Assembly: GCF_014534745.1 (NCBI RefSeq)
Contig: NZ_JACVVP010000067.1
Coordinates: 1-37,414, forward strand
DNA from: Flammeovirga sp. EKP202
Lineage (GTDB): Bacteria > Bacteroidota > Bacteroidia > Cytophagales > Flammeovirgaceae
Length of the DNA: 37,414 nt
Direction of reading: 5' to 3'
The notes under the pieces were generated by a model. The model made no database searches. It was not told where the DNA came from and saw only the letters and a program-made list of their open reading frames with translations. The position numbers and the translations under genes are program-made. Positions 16,228 to 24,697 of the stretch are shown here, piece by piece; position 1 is the first letter of the stretch, and each line of letters begins with the position of its first letter.

Positions 16228-17151
16228 CTAAATTTTATAAGGAAGAATATCTGTAATGTTATTTTCATCAATTACTTTTCCTTGGAAAGCTTTGAGTTTA
16301 TTTCTGTACGATTCTATTTTAAGTGTAAGTGTACGATCTTCATTAAAGTAGTGCCATGTTTTCATAGATTCACCCACAGGTTCTGGACTAGTTTTAGAAA
16401 CTTTGAAAACTAACCCTTTTTCAACATTATCTTTAAAGAATCGATGTCCATTGAAGTATAGTATATTGGCAGGGTTGCTTTGCACTCTAATTTTCTTTTC
16501 TAACTCTGGGTCGATTTGGAAAACATTCACCGCTTTACTCCAAAGTACTTTTTTGAAATAACCTTCATTCGAATACCTCAGGAACTTCTCTTCTAAGTCA
16601 TGTTGACAAATAAAGAAACGCTCAGAGTTTTTGTCTTCAAAATCTTGTTGATACTCTTCTACGATCTGCCATGTTTTTCCATCAAGGTCAAACATAAAGC
16701 CTTCTTTTAAATGATCTAATGTAGGAAGCGTAGGATCAAACTCTGGCAGATTTAACGTCTTAGGTTTGATGCTTACTTTAGTTGGAGAGTACTTGTACTT
16801 TTTCTTCTTAATACCATACTTAAGGGCAATATCTCTAAATATTTCCTGTGCTACTTTCCGGTTGAATTGCTTCACTTCTGATGGAATTGTAAATAGTAAT
16901 ACAAGCCACCAAATACCAAAGCCACCTCCAGTAATCCAGAAAAGAAATTGCTCTAACCATTTTCCAACATAACCTAAGGAGACGTTGAGTGGAAAAAAAT
17001 GCAATAAATACATGATCACTTTAGAGCGCTTAAACTTCTTCATCTCCTGATAGAACTCATATTGTGCCTCTTCAGGCATATCTTTAAATTCTAGAATCAT
17101 GGAGTAAGGAAGGTATTTTAGGTCTTTTTGTGATAAAATTAAATTTGACAT
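16228..17151 (-). CDS. Membrane protein with TM2-like and DUF4178-like regions
   Basis: A 307-residue protein. Residues about 47-95 form two hydrophobic helices with LNVSLGYVGKW and GGGFGIWWLVLLFTIP, the layout of the TM2 domain (two helices joined by a short loop, G-G-IWW in the second). A basic cytosolic linker follows (KYGIKKKKYKY). The C-terminal part (about 145-300) begins LKEGFMFDLDGKTWQIVEEY, much like the start of DUF4178 domains, and may contain two such beta-rich units (the second from about 225, RFFKDNVEKGLVFKVSKT). Function unknown. It is a lone gene sharing a terminator with the convergent DinB-like gene. Confidence 0.6.
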   Translation of the reverse strand: MSNLILSQKDLKYLPYSMILEFKDMPEEAQYEFYQEMKKFKRSKVIMYLLHFFPLNVSLGYVGKWLEQFLFWITGGGFGIWWLVLLFTIPSEVKQFNRKVAQEIFRDIALKYGIKKKKYKYSPTKVSIKPKTLNLPEFDPTLPTLDHLKEGFMFDLDGKTWQIVEEYQQDFEDKNSERFFICQHDLEEKFLRYSNEGYFKKVLWSKAVNVFQIDPELEKKIRVQSNPANILYFNGHRFFKDNVEKGLVFKVSKTSPEPVGESMKTWHYFNEDRTLTLKIESYRNKLKAFQGKVIDENNITDILPYKI

Positions 17152-17381
17152 CTAGTATTGTGTTTTGATAGTGATTTTTCCATGTATGTGTTCATAAGAA
17201 TTAAGGTGTCATTTATTTACTACGTATCTAACTTAGCATTAGGTAATTAAACAAAAAAATGACTTAATGTAAAATGAAAATAATGGAAATGTAAGTTAAT
17301 TGTATAAATAAACTAGACGTGAAAATGTTTCACGGAGTTTCATAATAGGAGTACAAATGTCCTTTGTAATGAAGATAAATG
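17152..17381. other. Gene-free stretch upstream of the TM2-like gene
   Basis: 230 AT-rich bases (325 with the stem-loop that follows) without a credible ORF. It must carry the minus-strand promoter of the TM2-like gene, but no exact TAnnTTTG box was seen. Confidence 0.4.
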
Positions 17382-17450
17382 AAGGGTGATGTAAGTTGAG
17401 TAAATATTCAGTGGATTGATCACTGAAACTTCTCAAATCACATCACCCTT
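17382..17450. terminator. Long three-part stem-loop downstream of the helical-repeat gene
   Basis: AAGGGTGATGT (17382-17392) pairs with ACATCACCCTT (17440-17450), TTGAG (17396-17400) with CTCAA (17432-17436), and TTCAGTG (17407-17413) with CACTGAA (17421-17427). On the minus strand no strong T-run follows, so it may be a transcript-end stabiliser or processed terminator of the gene ending at 17477. Confidence 0.55.
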
Positions 17451-17476
17451 ATTTTGTGCTTTGATATTAGAATATA

Positions 17477-19048
17477 TTAGGCCGGGTAATCTTCGCCGAT
17501 TAGTATTCTTGCCTTACCCTGAATTACTTCTTGAACTGTCTTTTTTTCAATCTTTCCTTCTAGCCAAGAAATAATATCAAAATACATAAATGGATGTTTT
17601 TCAAATTGATCATTTTCCAATGGCTTCAACAAATCTTTTAATTCAATAAAGGCATTGGTGAGCTCATGATCATTCATATTTCTGGAGAGTTTTTTCAAGA
17701 ATTTCATAATATAAATCTGAAACTTGAAGAGATTGTCTTTGCGTAACATGAAACGATAAGTCGACTTTACATAATAATCAACCAAGTCAGTATTTCCCAT
17801 TTCATAATGACAGATTAGATTGACGATTCGAGCATAAACGTGTACATCTTCACGCACATCCATTTCTAATGCATCAGAATTAATAATTCTATTGAGCCAC
17901 TTAGAGGATAGCCTAAAATCACTTGCTCCAAAATAGAGACAGGCAATTTTGTAATATAAAATTAGTCGAGAGTGCTTGTTGAGTTTTTCAATAAAGAATT
18001 CAATATTATTTAAAAGCAAATTGACTCTTTGAACACCCCCTGTAAAATCACCCAACATAAACAGGCGGTTAAACTCATGAACGTAAGAGTATTTTAGGAG
18101 TTTCATTTTGATATTCTCACTCAATTCAATCTTATCATTAGAACGGATTTTTCTGAAAAGTGATTTTGTTTCATTAAATTCTCTATACTTATAAAGTTTG
18201 TATTGCCCTATCAATAAGTTATTGATCGTTCTGATATAAACATCTAATCGAGATGGGATCAGATCAGTGTCATTATGAAAAATATTAAGGCATTTTTGAG
18301 CATAATCATACCCTTTTTCTACCTCATGAGTAAAATAGTAAAAGCCGATATATAGTTCATAAAGTGATAATTTTTCATTGATGGAAAACTTATCTTCATC
18401 AATAGAAAGGATATCATTGTTGACAAGGTCGTTGACTTTCTTTAGGTCCTTTTCACTTTTTACATAACCAACCTTAAGGTAGAAGGCATTTAATTTCGCT
18501 GAAATGTTAGAGAACTTGTTGATTTGATTAATACGATCATTGGTGTCTTGTACTTCTTGGATCAATTTGTTTACCCTTCTTTGATTGTGTTTGTCCAAAG
18601 TGTGAGTGAGCAAACTCTTTTCCCACCTTAGTATTTCCAAGAGTAACTCCAAATGATCACTTTTCTGAGCTTTCTTTTTACTCTTTCTCAAAATATCCGC
18701 ACATTGTTCATACAATCCTCTATTATATAAGAGTTCAGCATGATCAATCATTTCTCTGATTTCGGCATCTTCCATTTTGGTCAGATGAAATTGCCTTAAT
18801 GCTTGTAAAATTCTTTTGTAGAGATGAGCTTTTAAATTGGAGAACTGAATAGGTTTTAACTCAGGAGTGGAAGCTAATAATTGCTCCTCATCAAAAACAT
18901 CTTGCTTGTCAATTAGTTCAAATAGGAGCATGAATTTTTTTGAAGAATTATTCTTCGATTCGTTAGAAACAAGTTTAAAATAACGTTTCTCGCTTCTCGA
19001 CATTGATTTAATTAACTGATATAAGTGATTTGATCTTTCCTTAGGCAT
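17477..19048 (-). CDS. Helical-repeat (TPR-like) protein of unknown function
   Basis: A 523-residue, probably cytosolic protein with no signal peptide or membrane helix. It is almost wholly alpha-helical. It opens KERSNHLYQLIKSMSRSEKRYFKLVSN, then shows helix pairs that look like degenerate tetratricopeptide repeats, for example AELLYNRGLYEQCADILRKS (about 109-128), YIGFYYFTHEVEKGYDYAQK and KIACLYFGASDFRLSSKWLN. Similar uncharacterised proteins of about 500 residues are, from memory, common in Bacteroidota, which points to a conserved lineage-specific role, perhaps as a scaffold. It is a single-gene unit transcribed away from leuA. A TAAATTTG box on the minus strand lies about 38 bases before the start. 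Confidence 0.7.
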   Translation of the reverse strand: MPKERSNHLYQLIKSMSRSEKRYFKLVSNESKNNSSKKFMLLFELIDKQDVFDEEQLLASTPELKPIQFSNLKAHLYKRILQALRQFHLTKMEDAEIREMIDHAELLYNRGLYEQCADILRKSKKKAQKSDHLELLLEILRWEKSLLTHTLDKHNQRRVNKLIQEVQDTNDRINQINKFSNISAKLNAFYLKVGYVKSEKDLKKVNDLVNNDILSIDEDKFSINEKLSLYELYIGFYYFTHEVEKGYDYAQKCLNIFHNDTDLIPSRLDVYIRTINNLLIGQYKLYKYREFNETKSLFRKIRSNDKIELSENIKMKLLKYSYVHEFNRLFMLGDFTGGVQRVNLLLNNIEFFIEKLNKHSRLILYYKIACLYFGASDFRLSSKWLNRIINSDALEMDVREDVHVYARIVNLICHYEMGNTDLVDYYVKSTYRFMLRKDNLFKFQIYIMKFLKKLSRNMNDHELTNAFIELKDLLKPLENDQFEKHPFMYFDIISWLEGKIEKKTVQEVIQGKARILIGEDYPA

Positions 19049-19085
19049 CGTATTTATTATGATCTTTAATAACCTTACACATTGC

Positions 19086-19093
19086 CAAATTTA
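19086..19093 (-). promoter_or_regulatory. Bacteroidota -7 box (TAAATTTG, minus strand)
   Basis: It matches TAnnTTTG exactly on the minus strand and lies 38 bases before the ATG at 19048, so the leader would be about 30 bases. No clear -33 element. Confidence 0.45.
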
Positions 19094-19248
19094 CATTCTA
19101 TTCACATAAATATTAAATTAAACATCGTAAAATGTATTTTTTTTTGTTTTTGATGCTTTTGATCACCTTTTACATTAGCAAAACAATACCAATAGAATTG
19201 TTTTAAAAATAGATTATAACAGACACCTTTCAAGAAGTGTTTAAGCCT

Positions 19249-20403
19249 ATGAACGATAAAGTATTTATTTTCGATACAACGTTGCGAGACGGAGAACAGG
19301 TACCAGGGTGCCGTTTGAATACAGAGGAGAAGTTAGTTATTGCACGTGCTCTCGAAAATCTTGGCGTTGACATTATAGAGGCGGGTTTCCCAATTTCAAG
19401 TCCTGGAGACTTTGAAGCAGTTAACAGAATTGCTAAAGAAATTAGAAACGCGACAGTCTGTGGTCTTACTAGAGCGGTTAGAAAAGACATTGAGGTTGCA
19501 GCAGAAGCGTTAAAGCCTGCCGCAAAACCAAGAATTCATACAGGGATCGGAACTTCTGATCAGCACATCTTCACTAAATTACGTTTAGACAGAGATCAAG
19601 TGATCGAAAGAGGTGTAGAGGCAGTGAAGTTGGCAAAAACTTTTGTAGAAGATGTTGAATTTTATGCAGAAGACGCAGGTAGAACAGATAATGTCTATTT
19701 AGCTCGAGTCGTAGAGGCTGTCATCGCAGCCGGGGCCACAGTGGTAAACATCCCAGATACTACAGGATATTGTATCCCAGAAGAATACGGAGCTAAAATC
19801 AAGTTCTTAAAAGAGAACGTAAAAAATATTGACAAAGCGATCATTTCTACACACTGTCACAATGATTTAGGAATGGCAACTGCCAATTCGTTAGCAGGTG
19901 TAAGTAATGGAGCTAGACAAATTGAGTGTACTGTAAACGGCATTGGTGAACGTGCAGGTAACACTTCAATGGAAGAAGTAGTGATGGCAATGCGTAAGCA
20001 TAACATGTTGAACTTCGACACTGCTATTCACACTCAAAAGATTTACGAAATCAGCCGTTTGGTATCAAATACTATGAACATGCCAGTTCAGCCAAACAAA
20101 GCGATTGTAGGTGATAATGCATTTTCTCACTCATCAGGTATTCACCAAGACGGTGTGATCAAGAGTAGAGATAACTATGAAATTATTGATCCTGCAGAAG
20201 TAGGCGTTTCAGAATCTTCTATTGTATTGACAGCAAGAAGCGGTAGAGCGGCATTATTCTATCGTTTACAGAAGTTGGGTCATACACTAGATCATGATGT
20301 TTTAGAAGAAGCTTACAAAGCTTTCTTGCAAAAAGCAGATACAGTACAAACTGTAGAAGACGAGCACCTAGAAGAATTGCTTCAAGTGCTTAAAGTTGCC
20401 TAG
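19249..20403 (+). CDS. leuA: 2-isopropylmalate synthase, short form without regulatory domain
   Basis: The enzyme condenses acetyl-CoA with 2-ketoisovalerate, the first step of leucine synthesis. In the 384 residues from the ATG at 19249, the catalytic barrel is complete: [14 protein letters not shown] at about 8-21, [23 protein letters not shown] with the metal-binding HxH, and NGIGERAGN. The C-terminal LeuA dimerisation domain that binds leucine in full-length enzymes (about 500 residues) is absent, so ordinary leucine feedback is not expected. A GTG at 19237 would add four residues, but [15 protein letters not shown] fits the family. No leuB, leuC or leuD lies nearby. Homocitrate or citramalate synthase is possible, but the Bacteroidota LeuA motifs favour isopropylmalate. 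Confidence 0.88.
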   Translation: MNDKVFIFDTTLRDGEQVPGCRLNTEEKLVIARALENLGVDIIEAGFPISSPGDFEAVNRIAKEIRNATVCGLTRAVRKDIEVAAEALKPAAKPRIHTGIGTSDQHIFTKLRLDRDQVIERGVEAVKLAKTFVEDVEFYAEDAGRTDNVYLARVVEAVIAAGATVVNIPDTTGYCIPEEYGAKIKFLKENVKNIDKAIISTHCHNDLGMATANSLAGVSNGARQIECTVNGIGERAGNTSMEEVVMAMRKHNMLNFDTAIHTQKIYEISRLVSNTMNMPVQPNKAIVGDNAFSHSSGIHQDGVIKSRDNYEIIDPAEVGVSESSIVLTARSGRAALFYRLQKLGHTLDHDVLEEAYKAFLQKADTVQTVEDEHLEELLQVLKVA

Positions 20404-20482
20404 TGGTAACTTACTAAAGAGAATTTATGTTTATATGTGTTTATATATGGTTAAAAACCATTTATGGTTAGTATGTGGTAAG

Positions 20483-20515
20483 TGCGGCTTCCGATTGGAG
20501 GCCGTTCTTTTTTTG
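20483..20515 (+). terminator. Terminator of leuA
   Basis: GGCTTCC / GGAGGCC stem with a GATT loop and one T-G pair, followed by a run of seven Ts after GTTC. It lies 80 bases past the leuA stop. Confidence 0.8.
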
Positions 20516-20540
20516 TCTTGTGATTTTTAGGTGCTTGTAG

Positions 20541-20564
20541 AAGGCTCATTTGATGGGCTTTTTT
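20541..20564 (+). terminator. Possible second terminator behind leuA
   Basis: A short stem, AGGCTCAT / ATGGGCTT, with wobble pairs and a three-base loop, followed by TTTT. It would back up the first terminator. Confidence 0.45.
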
Positions 20565-20887
20565 GCTTTAAAAACGTTGAAATAACACTTGTCTTATTGC
20601 TGTACTTTTTCTTTGCCAGTACAGCTCAAAAACTGTCAACTCAAAAGAAATCTTCGATTATTTCTAACTTTTTATAAAATATTACTCTTTTTTTTAATTA
20701 AATGTAATGAGTATTGTTATGTATTTGGTAAATAAATTGACTTATTTTATTTAATATTTAAAATATCTATTATTTAACCTCTTTATATTATCACTTTAAT
20801 AAAAACTGACTTTTAGCAGTTGATTATGTGGTTAAAAAAACACTAAAAAGGTGTTCATATCCCATAAATTGCTCTTAAGAAACCTCC
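20565..20887. other. Gene-free, very AT-rich stretch
   Basis: 323 bases rich in A and T with no credible ORF and no strong hairpin. The part 20690-20790 is almost only A and T and might act as a bent or UP-like upstream region for the promoter that follows. Confidence 0.4.
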
Positions 20888-20895
20888 TACATTTG
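20888..20895 (+). promoter_or_regulatory. Bacteroidota -7 box (TACATTTG) of a possible small-RNA unit
   Basis: It matches TAnnTTTG exactly, with TTG at 20869-20871, a spacing of 16 bases, slightly shorter than usual. Expected start of transcription is near 20899. Confidence 0.5.
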
Positions 20896-20898
20896 TAA

Positions 20899-21148
20899 TG
20901 TACAAAAACAAAAAATATGTATTTCATTTCATACTAGATAGATTTATTGATAATAATAACAACAACAATCGGAATTAATTTAACAGTAATGTTCTCATAC
21001 TTTTTGCCATGTAAATAGTTTGAAGCGTTTATTAAAAACGTGTTTTTATTCCAATTCAATTATTTATTAACTTATCATCAAAATTGTTCCAACATAAGTA
21101 TTACCAATAATGACACTCTTCAAAATTTGAAGGGTGTCATTTTTTTTG
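20899..21148 (+). ncRNA. Candidate small RNA between a -7 box and a strong terminator
   Basis: The stretch has a good promoter box in front and a strong intrinsic terminator at its end, giving a predicted transcript of about 250 bases. Its only ORF is a 26-codon one (20898-20978, starting MYKNKKYVF and asparagine-rich at the end), whose ATG coincides with the expected start of transcription. So it is either an independent small RNA or the mRNA of a tiny basic peptide. The inside is AT-rich with little structure and does not resemble 6S, SRP, tmRNA or RNase P RNA. Confidence 0.4.
21110..21148 (+). terminator. Strong intrinsic terminator with no gene in front
   Basis: ATGACACTCTTCAAA (21110-21124) pairs with TTTGAAGGGTGTCAT (21126-21140), with one T-G pair and the innermost pairs forming the loop, followed by eight Ts. 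The nearest upstream gene, leuA, already has its own terminator 600 bases earlier. Confidence 0.85.
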
Positions 21149-21226
21149 CATTTAGATTTAAAACTAAAATTTCCTACTTCATCCTTAAATTTTGAGTTCC
21201 TAACATGCACTTAATAAATTTCCAAT

Positions 21227-21234
21227 TACATTTG
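21227..21234 (+). promoter_or_regulatory. Bacteroidota -7 box (TACATTTG) before the DUF423 gene
   Basis: An exact TAnnTTTG match about 80 bases after the preceding terminator. It would give a leader of roughly 95 or 135 bases depending on which ATG is used. No TTG at the -33 distance. Confidence 0.4.
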
Positions 21235-21371
21235 TCTTAAGTACTATGTAGAACAAAAAAAGTCTACACACTTTTTTAGATATTGGTCCAAGTCACGCTT
21301 TCAGCTTAAGACTTGAACTATTTTCAGTTTTTATGAAAAACCCTTTACATATCTATAAACCAACAAACAAA

Positions 21372-21740
21372 ATGGAGAAAAGAATTATACAAATTGGAGC
21401 TGTTTTTTGTGCACTTGCCGTTGCTATTGGAGCATTTGGGGCACATGGATTAAAACCTACCTTAGAGCAGTTCGGTAGAATAGAGACATTTGAGACAGCA
21501 GTGAAATATCATTTTTATCACGGATTGGGCCTGCTTATCTTAGGTGCTTTGGCGAGTAAACTAGAGTCGAGCTGGTTGAAATGGTCTGCTGTATTTATGG
21601 TACTAGGTATCCTTATTTTCTCCGGAAGTTTATATATATTGTCATTGACAGGAATTACATGGTTAGGAGCTATTACTCCTATAGGAGGTGTGGCTTTTAT
21701 TGCTGCTTGGGTTGCATTGGTTTTTGGGGTGAAAAAATAA
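21372..21740 (+). CDS. DUF423 (YgdD-like) membrane protein
   Basis: A 122-residue inner-membrane protein with four predicted helices, matching the DUF423/YgdD family. Marks are GAFGAHGLK near the end of the first helix, ETAVKYHFYHGLGLLI around the second, SGSLYILSLTG and the final TPIGGVAFIAAW. An ATG at 21333 would add 13 residues (MKNPLHIYKPTNK), but family members begin a few residues before the first helix, so the ATG at 21372 (MEKRIIQIGAVF) is preferred. Function of the family is unknown. It is followed by recJ after 120 bases, probably with its own promoter. Confidence 0.85.
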   Translation: MEKRIIQIGAVFCALAVAIGAFGAHGLKPTLEQFGRIETFETAVKYHFYHGLGLLILGALASKLESSWLKWSAVFMVLGILIFSGSLYILSLTGITWLGAITPIGGVAFIAAWVALVFGVKK

Positions 21741-21860
21741 AGGTGAACCATAGCTCTGTAGCAGAAAAGTAGCGATCATCCCTTGAATTGATCATCAATA
21801 GAATTGGTTTGAAGTCGGTAGGTTGTAAATTAGTACTACCATCAAAAGAAGAAAGAAAAG

Positions 21861-23558
21861 ATGAATAAGCAGTGGAAATTACTCCCTGAACCTAAAGAAG
21901 AATATGTCAAAGCTTTATTAAAGCAGCCCAATGTACCTAAAGTCATTGCTAGTTTATTGGCACAAAGAGGGGTACAGACAATTTATAGTGCACGTGACTA
22001 TTTTCGACCGACATTAGAAAAATTGCATGATCCGTTTTTAATGAAGGATATGGATGTAGCGGTGGCGCGTCTTACGTTGGCGATTGAAAAAGGAGAGCGT
22101 ATTCTTTTTTATGGAGATTATGATGTAGATGGAACGAGTGCCGTTGCTTTATTTATGCATTTCTTTCAAGACTTTTACCCTAACATAGATTTCTATGTGC
22201 CTGATAAGTATACTGAGGGGTATGGTGTTTCATTAAGAGGCATTGAATATGCAGCTACAACCAATTGTCAATTGATAATTTCGTTGGATTGTGGTAGTTT
22301 GAATCATGATGAGATTGCAGAGTCAGTCCATAGAAATATAGATTTTATAGTTTGTGATCATCATCAGGTTGGCGATGAATTACCCAAAGCTACAGCCGTT
22401 TTAAATCCTCAAAGAAGTGATTGTAACTATCCTTTTAAAGGACTTTCAGGATGTGGAGTAGGCTTTAAATTGTTGCAAGGGTTTTGCCAGAAACATGGTA
22501 TTGACCCAACACCATTATGGCAACACTTGGATTTGGTGGTATTGGGTACATCTTGTGATGTTGTCCCTATGTTGGATGAAAATCGAGTGTTGTGTAATCA
22601 AGGTATCCAATATTTAAGAAATACGGATAAAGAAGGTTTAAAGGCATTGTTTACAGTATTAAACTTAACGCCTGCCGATCTGAAGTTACAAGATCTGGGT
22701 TATAATTTTGGTCCTTTGATTAATTCAGCGGGTAGAATTGCGCATGCTCAAATTGCAGCAGAAGTTTTATCGTCCAAAGATCCTAAAGAAGCTTTGGAAC
22801 AAGCCAAAGAATTGGGTCGTATCAATGATTTAAGAAAGAAGTATGATACCCAAAATACCAAAGAAGCACTAGAAATTGCAGAGACAGAACAAAATCAAAG
22901 TGCTTTAGTTTTATACAATGAAAACTGGCATAAAGGAGTTTTAGGTATTGTTGCTTCAAGGTGTGCTGAGAAATTTGGGAAGCCTACTGTGGCTTTAACG
23001 CTATCAAGAGGAGAAGTGACAGGTTCAGCGAGAGGTATTGGTGATTTTGATATTCATGCCGTATTGTCTAACTGTCAGGATTTACTTTTGAAGTTTGGTG
23101 GTCATACCTCAGCGGCAGGTGTGTCATTAAAGGAGGAAAATTTGTCAGCTTTTAAACAAAAATTTGTGGCGGAAGTAGACAAATTTACGAATGGAAAGGA
23201 ATTTGTATCGGAGGTAAAAGTAGATTTAAATGTAAATCTATCCGATCTAGACCTTACTACCGCCGGGATAATTGAGAAAATGAGGCCTTTTGGGCATGAT
23301 AACCCTCCACCTGTTTTTCAAGCCAACAATGTTGTTGTTGACGGTACTCCAAGAGTGTTGAAAGACAAACACCTTAAGATGAAAATTAGTCAGGGAGAAG
23401 GAGAACAAAAATTTGACGCTATTGCTTTTAATCAAGTAGAACAGATAGAAGCATGTGTAGGAGGCAAATTAGATATACTTTTTAGATTGGAAATCAATGA
23501 GTTTAGAGGAAATAAAAATCTTCAACTCAATATTAAAGAAATTAAGCCGTCAGAATAG
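21861..23558 (+). CDS. recJ: Single-stranded-DNA-specific exonuclease RecJ
   Basis: The 5'-3' exonuclease that trims single strands in recombination and mismatch repair. The 565 residues carry the DHH-family metal motifs: FYGDYDVDGTSA at 83-94, SLDCG with Asp143 and the signature CDHHQ at 165-169. The FGGHTSAAG motif of the DHHA1 domain is near 410, and a C-terminal OB-like region follows. Length fits the family. A rhomboid gene starts 30 bases downstream on the same strand, so both may share a transcript. Confidence 0.95.
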   Translation: MNKQWKLLPEPKEEYVKALLKQPNVPKVIASLLAQRGVQTIYSARDYFRPTLEKLHDPFLMKDMDVAVARLTLAIEKGERILFYGDYDVDGTSAVALFMHFFQDFYPNIDFYVPDKYTEGYGVSLRGIEYAATTNCQLIISLDCGSLNHDEIAESVHRNIDFIVCDHHQVGDELPKATAVLNPQRSDCNYPFKGLSGCGVGFKLLQGFCQKHGIDPTPLWQHLDLVVLGTSCDVVPMLDENRVLCNQGIQYLRNTDKEGLKALFTVLNLTPADLKLQDLGYNFGPLINSAGRIAHAQIAAEVLSSKDPKEALEQAKELGRINDLRKKYDTQNTKEALEIAETEQNQSALVLYNENWHKGVLGIVASRCAEKFGKPTVALTLSRGEVTGSARGIGDFDIHAVLSNCQDLLLKFGGHTSAAGVSLKEENLSAFKQKFVAEVDKFTNGKEFVSEVKVDLNVNLSDLDLTTAGIIEKMRPFGHDNPPPVFQANNVVVDGTPRVLKDKHLKMKISQGEGEQKFDAIAFNQVEQIEACVGGKLDILFRLEINEFRGNKNLQLNIKEIKPSE

Positions 23559-23588
23559 TTTTTTGAGGGTGAAGACTAAATAATAAAT

Positions 23589-24488
23589 ATGGGACAGAAC
23601 TTAACACCTTATGTTAAAATACTCCTGATTATGAATTTAGTAATATTTGCGTTGCCTTTCTTGGGAAGCATATTACCAAATTTATCACCGGGGTATATCG
23701 AAGCTTTTATTTTTGATTCATTAGCCTATCATCACCCTTGGTCTGAGAAATTCCAAATATTTCAGCCTATCACATATATGTTTGTGCATAGTGGTTTTGG
23801 GCATTTGTTTTCCAATATGTTTGCTCTTTTTATTTTTGGGCCAATGTTGGAAAATGTTCTTGGTTCAAAGCGTTTTCTAGCACTTTATTTCTTTACAGGA
23901 ATTTTTGGAGGAGCATTATATGGTTTAGTCAACTTTTATGAGGTTTATAATATAGAACTATTAGGGGCTGAATATATGATGAATCAGACTCCGGGGAATT
24001 TTTATAATTTTGTTTCTAATGTCCCTGACTATCAATTGTTCCAAGGTGAAGGGGTGCTTAGTATATTGAAGTATGGAAATCAAAATTACTTACCGTATGT
24101 TAGTTCTGTAGGAAATGTATCATTGTATGATTTTGCTGAGAATACATTTTTCTCTGCTCCAGCAAATACAGATTATAAACAAATGGGAGATTTGATTGTG
24201 AAATTTTTCCATGACAGAAAAATCAATACTCCAATGATGGGTGCTTCAGGAGCGATTTTCGGTATTCTTTTCACATTTGCCTTTTTGTTCCCTAATTTAA
24301 AATTGATGCTTTTATTCCCGCCAATTCCAATCAGAGCGAAATACTTGGTAGGAGCCTATATATTATATGAAACATATGAACTTTTAAATCAAAACCCAGC
24401 TGACAATGTTGCACATTTAGCCCATTTGGGAGGTGCTTTGTTTGCTTATATTTTGATGAAAAAATGGAAATACCAAAGCTATCAATAG
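23589..24488 (+). CDS. Rhomboid-family intramembrane serine protease (first of two)
   Basis: A 299-residue polytopic protein that should cut other membrane proteins within the bilayer. The rhomboid marks are present: TYMFVHSGFGHLFSNMFALF (62-81), the nucleophile Ser220 in GASG, and the partner His279 in AHLGG. Between helices 3 and 4 (about 115-215) is an insertion of roughly 100 polar, aromatic residues that the core fold lacks; it would face outside the membrane and might bind substrate or a partner. It lies 30 bases behind recJ and is followed by a hairpin and a second, divergent rhomboid gene. Substrates unknown. Confidence 0.9.
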   Translation: MGQNLTPYVKILLIMNLVIFALPFLGSILPNLSPGYIEAFIFDSLAYHHPWSEKFQIFQPITYMFVHSGFGHLFSNMFALFIFGPMLENVLGSKRFLALYFFTGIFGGALYGLVNFYEVYNIELLGAEYMMNQTPGNFYNFVSNVPDYQLFQGEGVLSILKYGNQNYLPYVSSVGNVSLYDFAENTFFSAPANTDYKQMGDLIVKFFHDRKINTPMMGASGAIFGILFTFAFLFPNLKLMLLFPPIPIRAKYLVGAYILYETYELLNQNPADNVAHLAHLGGALFAYILMKKWKYQSYQ

Positions 24489-24512
24489 TGGCATATCGAT
24501 CATAAAATAACT

Positions 24513-24548
24513 ATAGATGAAGTGCTTTTAAAAGAGGACTTCATCTAT
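24513..24548. terminator. Hairpin between the two rhomboid genes
   Basis: An 11-bp stem, ATAGATGAAGT / ACTTCATCTAT, with a 14-base loop and no T-run. It may be a weak terminator or a processing/stability hairpin. Confidence 0.5.
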
Positions 24549-24697
24549 CTAATATAAAAATGTAAAAAGGGATGAATAATTGGGAACATTTTTAAAAGTA
24601 AGGGATTTTCCGTAAATTAAAATACCTAATACTTAAACCTTTGTGATTAAAGTAGGTTTTCTAATTATCACCCATTAAACCTTTATTTTAACTTCTT

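Noticed and set aside
19230-19490. Minus-strand ORF of 86 codons over the leuA start
   Set aside because: It is opposite conserved LeuA motifs and shows no family features.
20899-21148. 6S, SRP, tmRNA or RNase P RNA
   Set aside because: The expected conserved motifs and secondary structure are absent.
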